Assembly: GCA_910584645.1 (NCBI GenBank) | Contig: CAJUAU010000008.1 | Location: 1-62,951, forward strand | DNA: 62,951 bases | Origin: an uncultured Eubacterium sp. | GTDB taxonomy: Bacteria; Bacillota; Clostridia; Lachnospirales; Lachnospiraceae | Reading direction: 5' to 3' | Shown here: positions 24,913 through 33,697 of the stretch, piece by piece | Position numbering within the stretch: position 1 is the first letter of the stretch | Layout of the letters: each line of letters starts with the position of its first letter | Translations under genes and position numbers: made by a program | Notes under the pieces: model-generated | What the model was told of the DNA's origin: nothing | Databases searched by the model: none | Seen by the model: the letters and a program-made list of their open reading frames with translations, nothing else

Positions 24913-25806
24913 TTATCCCCACACATAATCAATGGCATTGTGGCAGCACTGGATCTCCGTTTTCTGAAAACTTCCTCCGTTCTCCCCATCCAGTGTAAAT
25001 GGGATCTCCTCCTCCGATAAAATCGAAAAATTCTTTCCGTGGAAGCCCAGAATCTGCTCATTGGGTTTTAATGTCACAAAGGAATTTAACACTGCCTGAA
25101 GTTCCAGTGGATTTTTCGGTTTCCGGATAAATACTCCCTCAAACTTTCCGTCATTCAGGGACACCATTCCCTTTTTAAAGAAAGAAAAACCGCCGATGCT
25201 CCTGGCATTGCTCACCATGCCAAAGATAAAATCATCCTCGATCGTCTCCTGATCCGCCTGGATCACTGCATGGTACGCCTTGATATTTCCGAGCTGGGCC
25301 ATGCCCTGCAGGATGTAAGCTGTTTTTCCAAGCAGGTTCTTAAAAGCCTGGGGCGTCTCATAGGACACCGAAGTAAATGCCCCAAAGGCTGCTACATAAG
25401 TAAAGCACTGCCCATTCATGAGCCCGATATCCACCGGCTTCACCTTGTCCCTGGCCGCCACCCTGGCTGCCAGCTTGATCCGCATGGGCAGCTTCAATCC
25501 TTTCGCAAAATCATTTACTGTCCCCGTAGGAATATATCCGCACACCGGCCGCTCTTCACGGGGCATCTGCATCAGTCCCTGGGTCACTTCGTGGAGCGTC
25601 CCATCCCCGCCAGAGCAGATCACCCGGTCATAATCCCTTCCCGATTCTACGACGATCTCTGTGGCCTCAGCCTCCCGCTGGGTGGCATAGACCGTCACCT
25701 CGTACTCTGCCTTCATAAAGGTCTCGATCACATCCGAAAGCTTATTTTTCATCGTTCCCTTTCCGGCACAGGGATTGTATACAAACAGCAGTTTCTTTTC
25801 CCTCAC
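24913..25806 (-). CDS. Diacylglycerol kinase-family lipid kinase (YegS/BmrU type)
   Basis: A 297-residue soluble lipid kinase. The nucleotide-binding features are the N-terminal FVYNPCAGKG and the glycine-rich VICSGGDGTLHEVTQGLM (about 65-82), then GTVNDFAKGL. This family phosphorylates diacylglycerol or related lipids and feeds phospholipid recycling. The start codon is GTG 25806, preceded by GGAAGGAG. It begins 18 nt behind queA, so the two are probably cotranscribed. Confidence 0.9.
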   Translation of the reverse strand: MREKKLLFVYNPCAGKGTMKNKLSDVIETFMKAEYEVTVYATQREAEATEIVVESGRDYDRVICSGGDGTLHEVTQGLMQMPREERPVCGYIPTGTVNDFAKGLKLPMRIKLAARVAARDKVKPVDIGLMNGQCFTYVAAFGAFTSVSYETPQAFKNLLGKTAYILQGMAQLGNIKAYHAVIQADQETIEDDFIFGMVSNARSIGGFSFFKKGMVSLNDGKFEGVFIRKPKNPLELQAVLNSFVTLKPNEQILGFHGKNFSILSEEEIPFTLDGENGGSFQKTEIQCCHNAIDYVWG

Positions 25807-25824
25807 GTTCTGATTCTCCTTCCA

Positions 25825-26892
25825 TTACTCTGTAATATACATGGCATCTCCAAAACTAAAAAAGCGGTAGCCCTCTCTGACAGCCTCTTCATAGGCACGA
25901 AGCACAAACTCTTTCCCCGCCAGGGCTGAAACCAGCATCAAAAGGGTAGATTCCGGCAGATGAAAATTTGTGATCAGTTCATCCATGATACGAAAACGGT
26001 AGCCGGGATAAATAAAGATCTCCGTATTCTCTTCTGCAGCCCGCAAAACTCCGTCCCCATCCGCCGCGGACTCAATGGTACGGCAGCTGGTAGTTCCCAC
26101 ACAGATGATCCGCCCTCCGTTTTTTTTCGCCTGGTTGATCTTCTCTGCCTCCTCAGGCTCGATAAAATAATGCTCCGAGTGCATATGATGTTCTGCCACA
26201 TCTTCCACCTTTACCGGCCGGAAGGTGCCCAGTCCCACATGGAGGGTAACGTTTGCCACCGACACTCCCTTTTCCTCCAGTTCCCGGAAAAGTTCTTCGG
26301 TAAAATGCAGTCCCGCTGTGGGCGCTGCCGCAGAGCCGTCATACCTGGCATATACGGTCTGATAACGGTTCTTATCCTCCAGCTTATGGGTAATATACGG
26401 AGGCACGGGCATTTGTCCCAGACGGTCCAGTATTTCTTCAAAGATCCCCTCATAAGAAAAGCGGATACGGCGGTTGCCATCTTCCTGAACTTCGACGATC
26501 TCCCCCCGCAGTTCTCCCTCACCAAAAACCACCTTTACTCCGGTCCGCGCTTTTTTCCCCGGCTTTACCAGGGTCTCCCACACATCATCTTCATGACGCT
26601 TTAACAATAAAAACTCAATAACCGCCCCGGTGTCCTCTCTGGTTCCGAACAGCCTGGCAGGTATCACTTTCGTATTATTTCTCACCAGGCAGTCTCCCGG
26701 TCTCAGGTATTCCACTATATCCGTAAATTTCCGATGCTCGATAGTCCCAGTCCTCCTATGAAGGACCATCAGACGGGAAGCGCTGCGGTCTTCCAGAGGA
26801 TCCTGGGCGATCTGCTCTTCTGGCAGGTCAAAATAAAAATCACTTGTCTTCAATCTTATGTTCTCCATTCCACCGCAGACAACCTGCTTCAT
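25825..26892 (-). CDS. queA: S-adenosylmethionine:tRNA ribosyltransferase-isomerase
   Basis: A 355-residue enzyme that moves the ribosyl part of SAM onto 7-aminomethyl-deazaguanine in tRNA to make epoxyqueuosine. The family signature is clear: KTSDFYFDLPEEQIAQ, RLMVLHR, GDCLVRNNTKVIPARLFG, PPYI, ARYDGSAAAPTAGLHFTEEL and NFHLPESTLLMLVSAL near the C-terminus. I kept ATG 26892 (AAGG 9 nt upstream). ATG 26868 is closer to the usual family start but has only a poorly placed GGTGG. It heads an operon with the lipid kinase. Confidence 0.95.
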   Translation of the reverse strand: MKQVVCGGMENIRLKTSDFYFDLPEEQIAQDPLEDRSASRLMVLHRRTGTIEHRKFTDIVEYLRPGDCLVRNNTKVIPARLFGTREDTGAVIEFLLLKRHEDDVWETLVKPGKKARTGVKVVFGEGELRGEIVEVQEDGNRRIRFSYEGIFEEILDRLGQMPVPPYITHKLEDKNRYQTVYARYDGSAAAPTAGLHFTEELFRELEEKGVSVANVTLHVGLGTFRPVKVEDVAEHHMHSEHYFIEPEEAEKINQAKKNGGRIICVGTTSCRTIESAADGDGVLRAAEENTEIFIYPGYRFRIMDELITNFHLPESTLLMLVSALAGKEFVLRAYEEAVREGYRFFSFGDAMYITE

Positions 26893-26913
26893 TTTCTGCA
26901 GCCTTACCTGTCT

Positions 26914-26942
26914 ATTGTATTATAAGATCCTGATCTTTGCAA
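26914..26942 (-). promoter_or_regulatory. Promoter of queA
   Basis: On the minus strand TTGCAA (26937-26942), a 17-nt spacer and TACAAT (26914-26919) lie about 22 nt before the queA start codon. A rightward TATAAT at 27022-27027 probably belongs to the ppx promoter. Confidence 0.65.
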
Positions 26943-27063
26943 GTATTCTGATATTTTGCATAATCCACAAAAAAATGTACTTTTTTCTATGTTTTTACTG
27001 GTGTTTTTTACAAAAAAATCGTATAATAGAATTACTAAATATGAGGAACGGAGAAAAGAAAAT

Positions 27064-28578
27064 ATGGCGATAAATACCTACGCTGCCATCGATGTAGGTT
27101 CCGGAGAACTTGCCATGAAGATTTATGAGGTGTCAAAAGCCCATGGCATCCGCGAACTCACTCATCTGAGGCACAAAATGTCCTTAGGCTCAGAGATATT
27201 CTCCCATGGCCAGGTTTCCTACCGGACCATGTCAGAGATCTGCCGGGTACTAAGGGATTACAAAAAAATCATGCAGGAATACCAGGTATCCACCTACCAT
27301 GCCTACGGTACCGACGCCCTGCGGGAAGCGTCCAACAAACTGGTCCTGTTAGACCAGATCAAGCTGCAGGCAGACGTCAAAGTAAAGATCCTGAGCAACA
27401 GCGAAGAACGTTTTTTATATTTTAAAGCTGTCTTCCTGAAAGAAAAGAACTTCTCTGAACTGATCGAAAAAGGCGCCCTGATCGTAGATATCCGGGCGGG
27501 CAGTATACAGCTGTCCCTGTTCCATCTGGGAACCCTGGAATTCACCCAGAACCTGAAACTTGGCTCCTCCCGGATCCGGGAGCTCCTTCACACCATGGAG
27601 CCGGAGATCTTCAGCTTCAATGAATTGATTTCCGAATACATGAACAAAGATCTCACTGAATTCTGCCGGATGTATCTGGATAACCAGAAACTTCCCCATA
27701 TCATATCGGTAGGGGATCAGATTCCTGAGATCAAACAGCTGCTTAAAGAAAGATATGCAGACTTTACAGGGCTTATGTCGCAAAAAGAATTAGCCAGCAT
27801 AAATTCCGCTTTTCTGCCAGGCATCGAAGGAAATGAGGCGATGGCGCCCACGGTCCTTCTTTTGAAAAAGATCGCAGCCCTGACCAAATGTGAAGATATT
27901 TACATGTCATCCATCGACCTCTGTGACAGCATGGTGGCAGAATATGCTGAGCGTAAGGAGCGGATCAATTCCGGCCACGACTTTACCAGGGACATCCTTA
28001 CCACATCGAAAAACATTGCCCTGCGCTATCACACGGACATGAAGCATATAGAAAATGTCACCTACCTGGCATTGGAAATATTTGACAGCATCCGGAAGCT
28101 CCACGGCCTGGGCAAAAGGGAACGGCTGCTGCTGCAGATCGGTGTCATACTCCACAGCTGCGGCGCATATGTCAATATGGAGCAGACCAGGGAAAATTCT
28201 TATAAGATCATCATGAGTACTGAGATCATCGGCATTTCCCACAAAGAGCGCGTGATCGTGGCAAATATTGTGCGCTACAACAGCGAATATTTTCCCCCCT
28301 TTGAAGAGATCGGAGACGACATCTCCCGGGAAGAATACATTACCATCGTAAAATTGTGCGCCATCCTCAAGCTGGCAAATGTCCTGGATAAGAGCAATTC
28401 CCAGAAGATCCGCCAGGTAGGGGTAACACTCCAGGATAGTTCCCTGCACATCGTCGCCTACACCATGGCAGACATTACATTAGAGAAAGGACTGTTTCAA
28501 CGGAAAGCTGATGTGTTTGAAGAAGCCTTCGGCATCCGTCCGGTGCTGAAAAAGAAAAATAAAAGAAAAGAGGGATAG
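27064..28578 (+). CDS. ppx: Ppx/GppA-family exopolyphosphatase with HD-like C-terminal domain
   Basis: A 504-residue protein. The actin-like phosphatase domain (about 1-300) has the phosphate-1 motif AAIDVGSGELAMKI and the phosphate-2 motif GALIVDIRAGSIQLSLF. The second half is an all-helical HD-like domain (HDFTRDILTTSKNIALRYH, LGVILHSCGAYVN). Family members hydrolyse polyphosphate or pppGpp. ATG 27064 has GGAG 11 nt upstream. The stop is 3 nt before the polyphosphate kinase gene, so synthesis and breakdown of polyphosphate are in one operon. The usual D-G-G-G-S phosphate-2 glycines are partly replaced (DIRAGS), which could change activity. Confidence 0.88.
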   Translation: MAINTYAAIDVGSGELAMKIYEVSKAHGIRELTHLRHKMSLGSEIFSHGQVSYRTMSEICRVLRDYKKIMQEYQVSTYHAYGTDALREASNKLVLLDQIKLQADVKVKILSNSEERFLYFKAVFLKEKNFSELIEKGALIVDIRAGSIQLSLFHLGTLEFTQNLKLGSSRIRELLHTMEPEIFSFNELISEYMNKDLTEFCRMYLDNQKLPHIISVGDQIPEIKQLLKERYADFTGLMSQKELASINSAFLPGIEGNEAMAPTVLLLKKIAALTKCEDIYMSSIDLCDSMVAEYAERKERINSGHDFTRDILTTSKNIALRYHTDMKHIENVTYLALEIFDSIRKLHGLGKRERLLLQIGVILHSCGAYVNMEQTRENSYKIIMSTEIIGISHKERVIVANIVRYNSEYFPPFEEIGDDISREEYITIVKLCAILKLANVLDKSNSQKIRQVGVTLQDSSLHIVAYTMADITLEKGLFQRKADVFEEAFGIRPVLKKKNKRKEG

Positions 28579-28581
28579 ATC

Positions 28582-30672
28582 ATGAGCAAATTTTACAATA
28601 GAGAGCTGAGCTGGCTCGGATTTAATTACCGTGTTCTCTCCGAGGCAAAGGACAAATCCATCCCGCTGATGGAACGCCTCAAATTTTTAAGTATCACGGC
28701 TTCCAACCTGGACGAATTTTTTATGATCCGCGTCGCCTCGTTAAAAGATATGGTTCACGCCAGATATACAAAAAAGGATATCGCAGGGCTCACCCCAAAG
28801 GAGCAGCTGGAAACCATATCCCAGGGAACCCATGAGCTGGTGGAATCCCAGTACAACATATACAACCGTTCCTTTCTTCCTTCCCTGAAACGCCAGGGGC
28901 TGAAGATCATCACCCAGTACGAAAATCTGACAAAAGAACAAGCAGCCTATGTGGATAATTATTTTCTCAAAGAGGTATATCCGGTACTTACCCCGATGGC
29001 AGTGGATTCTTCCCGGCCATTTCCACTGATCCGCAACAAATCCCTGAACATCGCAGCGCTTCTGATGGACAAAAAACAGAAAGACACCTTTGATTTCGCC
29101 ACAGTACAGGTTCCCTCTGTGCTGCCCCGGATCGTAACTGTGCCCTCGGAAAAGGAAGGAGAAACTGCGATCCTTCTGCTGGAGCAGGTAATTGAAAAAA
29201 ATATACAGAAACTATTTCTAAATTATAAGGTTCTGGCTGCCACCCCTTACCGGGTCATGAGAAACGCCGACCTGACCATAGACGAGGATGAAGCGGCTGA
29301 TCTTCTGATCGAAATTGAAAAGCAGCTGAAAAAACGCCAGTGGGGAGAGGCGATCCGGCTGGAAGTGGAGCGGGGCATCGACAAGAGACTTTTAAAAATA
29401 CTGAAAAAAGAACTGATGATACAGGAAGAGGACATTTTCAAGATCCATGGCCCCCTGGATCTGACTTTTCTTATGAAGGTGTACGGGATGGAAGGCTTTG
29501 ACCATCTCAAAGAACCCCGCTACATCCCCCAGCCTCCGAAAAATCTCGATATGGACAGGGATCTCTTTGAACAGATCCGGGAGGGCGACATCCTCCTTCA
29601 CCACCCCTACGAGACCTTCAATCCCGTGGTGAATTTCGTCCGCCTCGCCGCCAAGGATCCGGACGTCCTTGCCATCAAACAGACCCTGTACCGCGTCAGC
29701 AGCAACTCACCGATCATCGCCTCCCTGGCCCAGGCCGCAGAAAACGGCAAACAGGTCACAGTGCTGGTGGAACTGAAAGCGCGTTTTGACGAAGAAAATA
29801 ATATCGTCTGGGCGAGAAAACTAGAAAAAGCAGGCTGCCATGTGATCTATGGTCTGGTGGGACTCAAAACCCACAGCAAGATCACCCTGGTAGTCCGCAG
29901 GGAAGAGGACGGCATCCGCCGCTACGTCCATCTCGGCACCGGAAACTATAATGACTCCACCGCAAAGCTGTATACAGATATGGGAATCTTTACCTGCAAA
30001 CGCCCTTACGGTGAAGATGCCACCGCTGTATTCAATATGCTATCCGGCTACTCGGAACCGCTGGCTTGGAATAAGCTCTCTCTGGCGCCGATCTGGCTGC
30101 GCAACAAGTTTGTAGCGTTGATCGAGAGGGAGCGTGACAATGCGCTGAAGGGCAAACCGGCAAAGATCATCGCCAAGATGAATTCCCTGTGTGATGCGGG
30201 GATCATCAAAGCACTCTATGATGCCTCGGCTGCCGGCGTGGAGATCGACCTGATCGTCCGGGGAATCTGCTGCCTCAAACAGGGCATCAAGGGCATGAGT
30301 GAGACCATCCGCGTCCGCTCCATCGTAGGCACCTTCTTAGAGCACTCCCGGATCTATTATTTTGAAAATGACGGAGATCCTGAGATCTATATGGGCAGTG
30401 CGGACTGGATGCCAAGAAACCTTGACAAACGGGTGGAAATCCTGTTCCCGGTGGAGGATGAAAAGCTCAAAGAACAGATCGTGCATGTCCTGGATCTCCA
30501 GCTTGCCGACAATCAAAAAGCCCATCTTCTCCAGCCGGACAACGTGATCGACAAAGAAAAGGGAAGCCCGGTAGATATCTACGGCGGCATCTATAAAAAA
30601 GTAGAGCGCCGGGGCAAAGCGCCGGTATGTTCCCAGATCCAGTTCTGCAAGGAAGCAAAAAACCGGCTGTAG
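28582..30672 (+). CDS. ppk1: Polyphosphate kinase 1
   Basis: A 696-residue PPK1, which reversibly makes long-chain polyphosphate from ATP. The N-terminal domain shows FYNRELSWLGFNYRVL and SNLDEFFMIRVASL. The two phospholipase-D-like catalytic domains contain DPDVLAIKQTLYRVS, VTVLVELKARFDEENNI, the autophosphorylated histidine H431 in GLKTHSKITLVVRRE, and YVHLGTGNYND. The C-terminus has SIVGTFLEHSRIYYFEN and DWMPRNLDKRVEILFPV. ATG 28582 follows GAGGG. It is cotranscribed with ppx. Confidence 0.96.
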   Translation: MSKFYNRELSWLGFNYRVLSEAKDKSIPLMERLKFLSITASNLDEFFMIRVASLKDMVHARYTKKDIAGLTPKEQLETISQGTHELVESQYNIYNRSFLPSLKRQGLKIITQYENLTKEQAAYVDNYFLKEVYPVLTPMAVDSSRPFPLIRNKSLNIAALLMDKKQKDTFDFATVQVPSVLPRIVTVPSEKEGETAILLLEQVIEKNIQKLFLNYKVLAATPYRVMRNADLTIDEDEAADLLIEIEKQLKKRQWGEAIRLEVERGIDKRLLKILKKELMIQEEDIFKIHGPLDLTFLMKVYGMEGFDHLKEPRYIPQPPKNLDMDRDLFEQIREGDILLHHPYETFNPVVNFVRLAAKDPDVLAIKQTLYRVSSNSPIIASLAQAAENGKQVTVLVELKARFDEENNIVWARKLEKAGCHVIYGLVGLKTHSKITLVVRREEDGIRRYVHLGTGNYNDSTAKLYTDMGIFTCKRPYGEDATAVFNMLSGYSEPLAWNKLSLAPIWLRNKFVALIERERDNALKGKPAKIIAKMNSLCDAGIIKALYDASAAGVEIDLIVRGICCLKQGIKGMSETIRVRSIVGTFLEHSRIYYFENDGDPEIYMGSADWMPRNLDKRVEILFPVEDEKLKEQIVHVLDLQLADNQKAHLLQPDNVIDKEKGSPVDIYGGIYKKVERRGKAPVCSQIQFCKEAKNRL

Positions 30673-30691
30673 GAGACAGCATAAAACATAA

Positions 30692-30729
30692 AGGAGTGTC
30701 CCAAAGTTTTATCACTTTGAGACACTCCT
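30692..30729. terminator. Convergent terminator between ppk1 and the alarmone synthetase
   Basis: AGGAGTGTC-CCAAAG...CTTTG-A-GACACTCCT makes a stem of about 14 bp with an 8-nt loop. T-rich sequence follows on the minus strand (TTTATGTTTT), so it can serve both genes. Confidence 0.75.
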
Positions 30730-30777
30730 ATCATAGTCACCGCCCTCTTGCCAAAACATACCCCTGCTTTTTCCGGC

Positions 30778-31494
30778 CTAATCCACACTCAGATTCTCTG
30801 CCAGCCTCTGCATCTTCCGGTCTGCCCGCGCCATCAGATCTGCGCACCGTTTGAGCTGCTTGTGCATCTCCTGGGTAAACTCCTTTTCTTTTTTATAGCG
30901 CAGCTGGTGTTCTGTACTCGCCCAAAAATTCATTGCAATGGTTCTCAGCTGGATCTCGATGGGGACTTTTCGCATCTGGTCAGAAAAGAACACATCCACC
31001 ATCAGGATCAAATGCAGGCTGCGGTATCCGTTATCCTTTGGTGTCTCTATGTAATCTTTCACCCGGATCACTTCCACATCCGTCTGATTCATCAGCATCC
31101 TGGCCACATGGTACACATCGGAGATAAAAGGACACACCACCCGGACTCCCGCCACATCATAAATATTCCGCATCATACAGCTGATGGTAAGAGGCAGTCT
31201 CTTTTTCTTCATCTTATCAATAATACTGTCCGAGGTTTTTACCCGGCTCTTGATATTTTCAATGGGGTTCCGGTCATTGCAGTACTGAAATTCTTTATTC
31301 AGGATCTCCAGTTTTGCCGTCACCTGCTGGATCCCCGCCTCATAAAAAAACATGATCTGCCGGTACTGCTTTTCCATATTCAGATCGTCCGCCATCAATG
31401 GCAGGAGCATCTCTGCTTCCTCCTCACTGACTACATCGATGAACTCCACTTCCCCATCTTTTTTTGTATTTAAACGACTTAAAATATTATTCAA
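30778..31494 (-). CDS. Small alarmone synthetase, RelA/SpoT domain (RelP/RelQ type)
   Basis: A 238-residue protein carrying only the (p)ppGpp synthetase domain, without hydrolase, TGS or ACT parts. Seen: DPIENIKSRVKT-like basic substrate segment (PIENIKSRVKTSDSI), DVAGVRVVCPF, YIETPKDNGYRSLHLIL and the catalytic-sheet Glu in VPIEIQLRTIAMNFWA, then the C-terminal helices involved in tetramerisation. The start is TTG 31494 with AAGGA 9 nt upstream; the next in-frame Met lies well inside. It is convergent with ppx-ppk1. Confidence 0.92.
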   Translation of the reverse strand: MNNILSRLNTKKDGEVEFIDVVSEEEAEMLLPLMADDLNMEKQYRQIMFFYEAGIQQVTAKLEILNKEFQYCNDRNPIENIKSRVKTSDSIIDKMKKKRLPLTISCMMRNIYDVAGVRVVCPFISDVYHVARMLMNQTDVEVIRVKDYIETPKDNGYRSLHLILMVDVFFSDQMRKVPIEIQLRTIAMNFWASTEHQLRYKKEKEFTQEMHKQLKRCADLMARADRKMQRLAENLSVD

Positions 31495-31596
31495 TATATC
31501 ACATCCTTCAGCCTTATTATACCAGAAAATCTTGAATTATCTGTCAAGATAATGTTAAGGAAATGTAAAAAAAGATGCGGCTGAGAAACGCACAGA

Positions 31597-32268
31597 TCAA
31601 AAGATCACGCTTTTTGCTAGTTCATCTGCCAGATCGTTGTATTTGTCACCGGAATGCCCCTTCACTTTTACAAACCTGATCTTCAGCTCCTGACGGATGG
31701 AATCATAATATTCTTTGTACGCCCTGGTTCCCTCTTTATTTGTCTTCCACTCCCCCAGGCACCAGGAAGCGATCCCCTGATAATCATGATAGATATTCAG
31801 GCTGGAGATCCCCATCTCTACTGCCTTTCGCATCGCCAGCTCCGCTCCCAGGATCTCTCCCGCTACATTTCTCATAGAAGCAAGTTCCTCACTCGTTCCC
31901 TTCTGGGCGATATGTATCTCTTCACCCTCATACAAAAAAACCACTCCGCAGCTGTATTCACCTGTCGCCACATTGTAACTTCCATCCACATAGGCCACTG
32001 CCCCACCAGGTGGAAATTCCAACTCTTCTTTCTCTCCCGGCTGCAGTTCAAATTCTGCTGCCCCGCACTCTGAAAATCCCGGTACTACAGAACCCGGAGC
32101 CGCCATCGCTCCACACACTCCGGCAAATTCTTCTGCCTCCGCCAGCGTGGGAAAGCTTTTGTAAAGGGCGCCAGAAACCCCCTCCACCTGGTTCTTACAT
32201 TCTTCCCAGGTCAGATACACGCCTGGCGTCTTTCCCACTTTTACCCCATAATATTTTTTCTTAGCCAT
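31597..32268 (-). CDS. rnhA: Ribonuclease H1 with N-terminal hybrid-binding domain
   Basis: A 223-residue RNase H. Residues 1-45 (KKKYYGVKVGKTPGVYLTWEECKNQVEG, then FPTLAEAEEF) form the viroplasmin-like RNA/DNA hybrid-binding domain. After a linker the catalytic domain shows AYVDGSYN (Asp), GEILGAELAM (Glu), LNIYHDYQG (Asp), VKGHSGDKYNDLADELA (His and Asp). It removes RNA from RNA-DNA hybrids. ATG 32268 overlaps the end of the upstream gene by 8 nt; an in-frame ATG at 32286 is also possible. Last gene of a three-gene operon. Confidence 0.93.
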   Translation of the reverse strand: MAKKKYYGVKVGKTPGVYLTWEECKNQVEGVSGALYKSFPTLAEAEEFAGVCGAMAAPGSVVPGFSECGAAEFELQPGEKEELEFPPGGAVAYVDGSYNVATGEYSCGVVFLYEGEEIHIAQKGTSEELASMRNVAGEILGAELAMRKAVEMGISSLNIYHDYQGIASWCLGEWKTNKEGTRAYKEYYDSIRQELKIRFVKVKGHSGDKYNDLADELAKSVIF

Positions 32269-33037
32269 CCTGATCACCATTTTCACATATATTGATTAAG
32301 TCCTGGATCTCCTCTTCTGTGAGAAACCTCCACTCTCCCACAGCCAGACTCTCATCCAGCACCAGCGTCCCCATCTCCACCCGCTTCAAATAGGTCACGG
32401 TCTTTCCCAGCATTGCAAACATCCTTTTCACTTGATGAAATTTTCCCTCAGTTATGGTAAGGAATGCCTCCCTGGGAGTTAAGATCTCTAATACTGCCGG
32501 ACTGGTGAGCCGCTTTTCACCAATATCCAGCCCTTCCTGCATTCTCTCTACATCTGTAGTATCCAAATCCTTATCCAGCTGGACAAAATATTTTTTAGCC
32601 ACATGATGCCGGGGAGACAAAAGCCGATGTGCCAGTTCTCCGTCATTGGTCAGGATCAAAAGCCCCTCTGTATCTTTATCCAGACGTCCCATGGGAAAAA
32701 GATCCTTTGCAAGAAAAACAGATTCCTGGCTGCAGCCTGGAGCAGAAGACGTTCCCACAGAAGAACGCTTTCTTATGTATTCTACAACAGTCTCATCCCT
32801 GTTATCCTCTGTAGATGAGATGATCCCCGCCGGTTTATTCAGCATAATATATTGGTACTTCTGCCCCTGGATCTCTCTTCCATCCCATAAAATAGAATCA
32901 GAGAATGCCACCTTGTCATTCCCTGTCTTCGCCGTCTCACCATTTACCTGTACCCGCCCCTTCCGGATCTCCTTTTTTGCCTGGGAGCGGGTCAGCTCCG
33001 TGAAATCTGCCAGATATTTATCAAGCCTCAGTTTCAT
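32261..33037 (-). CDS. Pseudouridine synthase, RsuA/RluB family
   Basis: A 258-residue enzyme that isomerises uridines in ribosomal RNA. An N-terminal S4 domain (LRLDKYLADFTELTRSQAKKEIRKGRVQVNG) is followed by the catalytic domain with GRLDKDTEGLLILTNDGELAHRLLSPRH (catalytic Asp) and KVTEGKFHQVKRMFAMLG-like TEGKFHQVKRMFAMLG. The start ATG overlaps the stop of the upstream HD gene as ATGA, and the end overlaps rnhA. It reads closest to RsuA (16S) type, but the target position cannot be told from sequence alone. Confidence 0.93.
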   Translation of the reverse strand: MKLRLDKYLADFTELTRSQAKKEIRKGRVQVNGETAKTGNDKVAFSDSILWDGREIQGQKYQYIMLNKPAGIISSTEDNRDETVVEYIRKRSSVGTSSAPGCSQESVFLAKDLFPMGRLDKDTEGLLILTNDGELAHRLLSPRHHVAKKYFVQLDKDLDTTDVERMQEGLDIGEKRLTSPAVLEILTPREAFLTITEGKFHQVKRMFAMLGKTVTYLKRVEMGTLVLDESLAVGEWRFLTEEEIQDLINICENGDQDG

Positions 33038-33621
33038 TCTTTTAAATTTCCTTTTTCTACACTTGGCTGTATCAGATTCTGGAGTATATATTGCCAGAGC
33101 TTCTCCGAACCTTCTGCCGTCTTTTCATTGCGCGCCAGCACCTGGGAAAGATGAATCTCATGCTCACGCCAGGACCGCCCTTCCGAGGCAGCATTGAGCA
33201 TTAACGGCTGGATATGGTCGAGGGTACGGGCAAACTTCGCTTCCGGCGTCTCTGCCGCCTCAAATTCATCCCATAAACCGCGAAACTTTTTCCTCTGATC
33301 CTCCGGCAGTATGCTGAACAGCCGGTCAGCTGCCTTTAATTCCCGTTCCCGCTGGGTCGCCTGCCCTTCTTTATCATAAGCATAGGTATCCCCCGCATCG
33401 ATTTCCACAATATCGTGGATCAGGATCATCGTTACCACTTTTAAAACATCAATCTTCTCATTAGCATACTCACTGAGAAGCACAGCCATAACCGCCATGT
33501 GCCAGGCATGCTCCGCATCGTTTTCTTTCCTCTCCCCATTGGCGAGATAGTTCTGCCTCTGGATCAATTTTTCCTTATCTATCTCCCGACAAAAATCAAA
33601 CTGCCGTTCCAGACGTTCCAT
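33034..33621 (-). CDS. HD-domain phosphohydrolase (YfbR-like)
   Basis: A 195-residue HD-domain protein. Metal ligands are visible in ENDAEHAWHMAVMAVLL, ILIHDIVEIDAGDTYAYD and FARTLDHIQPLML. This arrangement matches the YfbR/HDDC2 5'-deoxynucleotidase group, which dephosphorylates nucleoside monophosphates. ATG 33621 follows GGAGGCGAAGAGTAA. First gene of the HD-pseudouridine synthase-RNase H operon, with a 4-nt overlap to the next gene. Confidence 0.88.
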   Translation of the reverse strand: MERLERQFDFCREIDKEKLIQRQNYLANGERKENDAEHAWHMAVMAVLLSEYANEKIDVLKVVTMILIHDIVEIDAGDTYAYDKEGQATQRERELKAADRLFSILPEDQRKKFRGLWDEFEAAETPEAKFARTLDHIQPLMLNAASEGRSWREHEIHLSQVLARNEKTAEGSEKLWQYILQNLIQPSVEKGNLKE

Positions 33622-33697
33622 TTACTCTTCGCCTCCATATCTTAGCCCCAGGCACCATTGAGCCAGCTCCACAACGTGGATCTGAACCATCTAGCCG

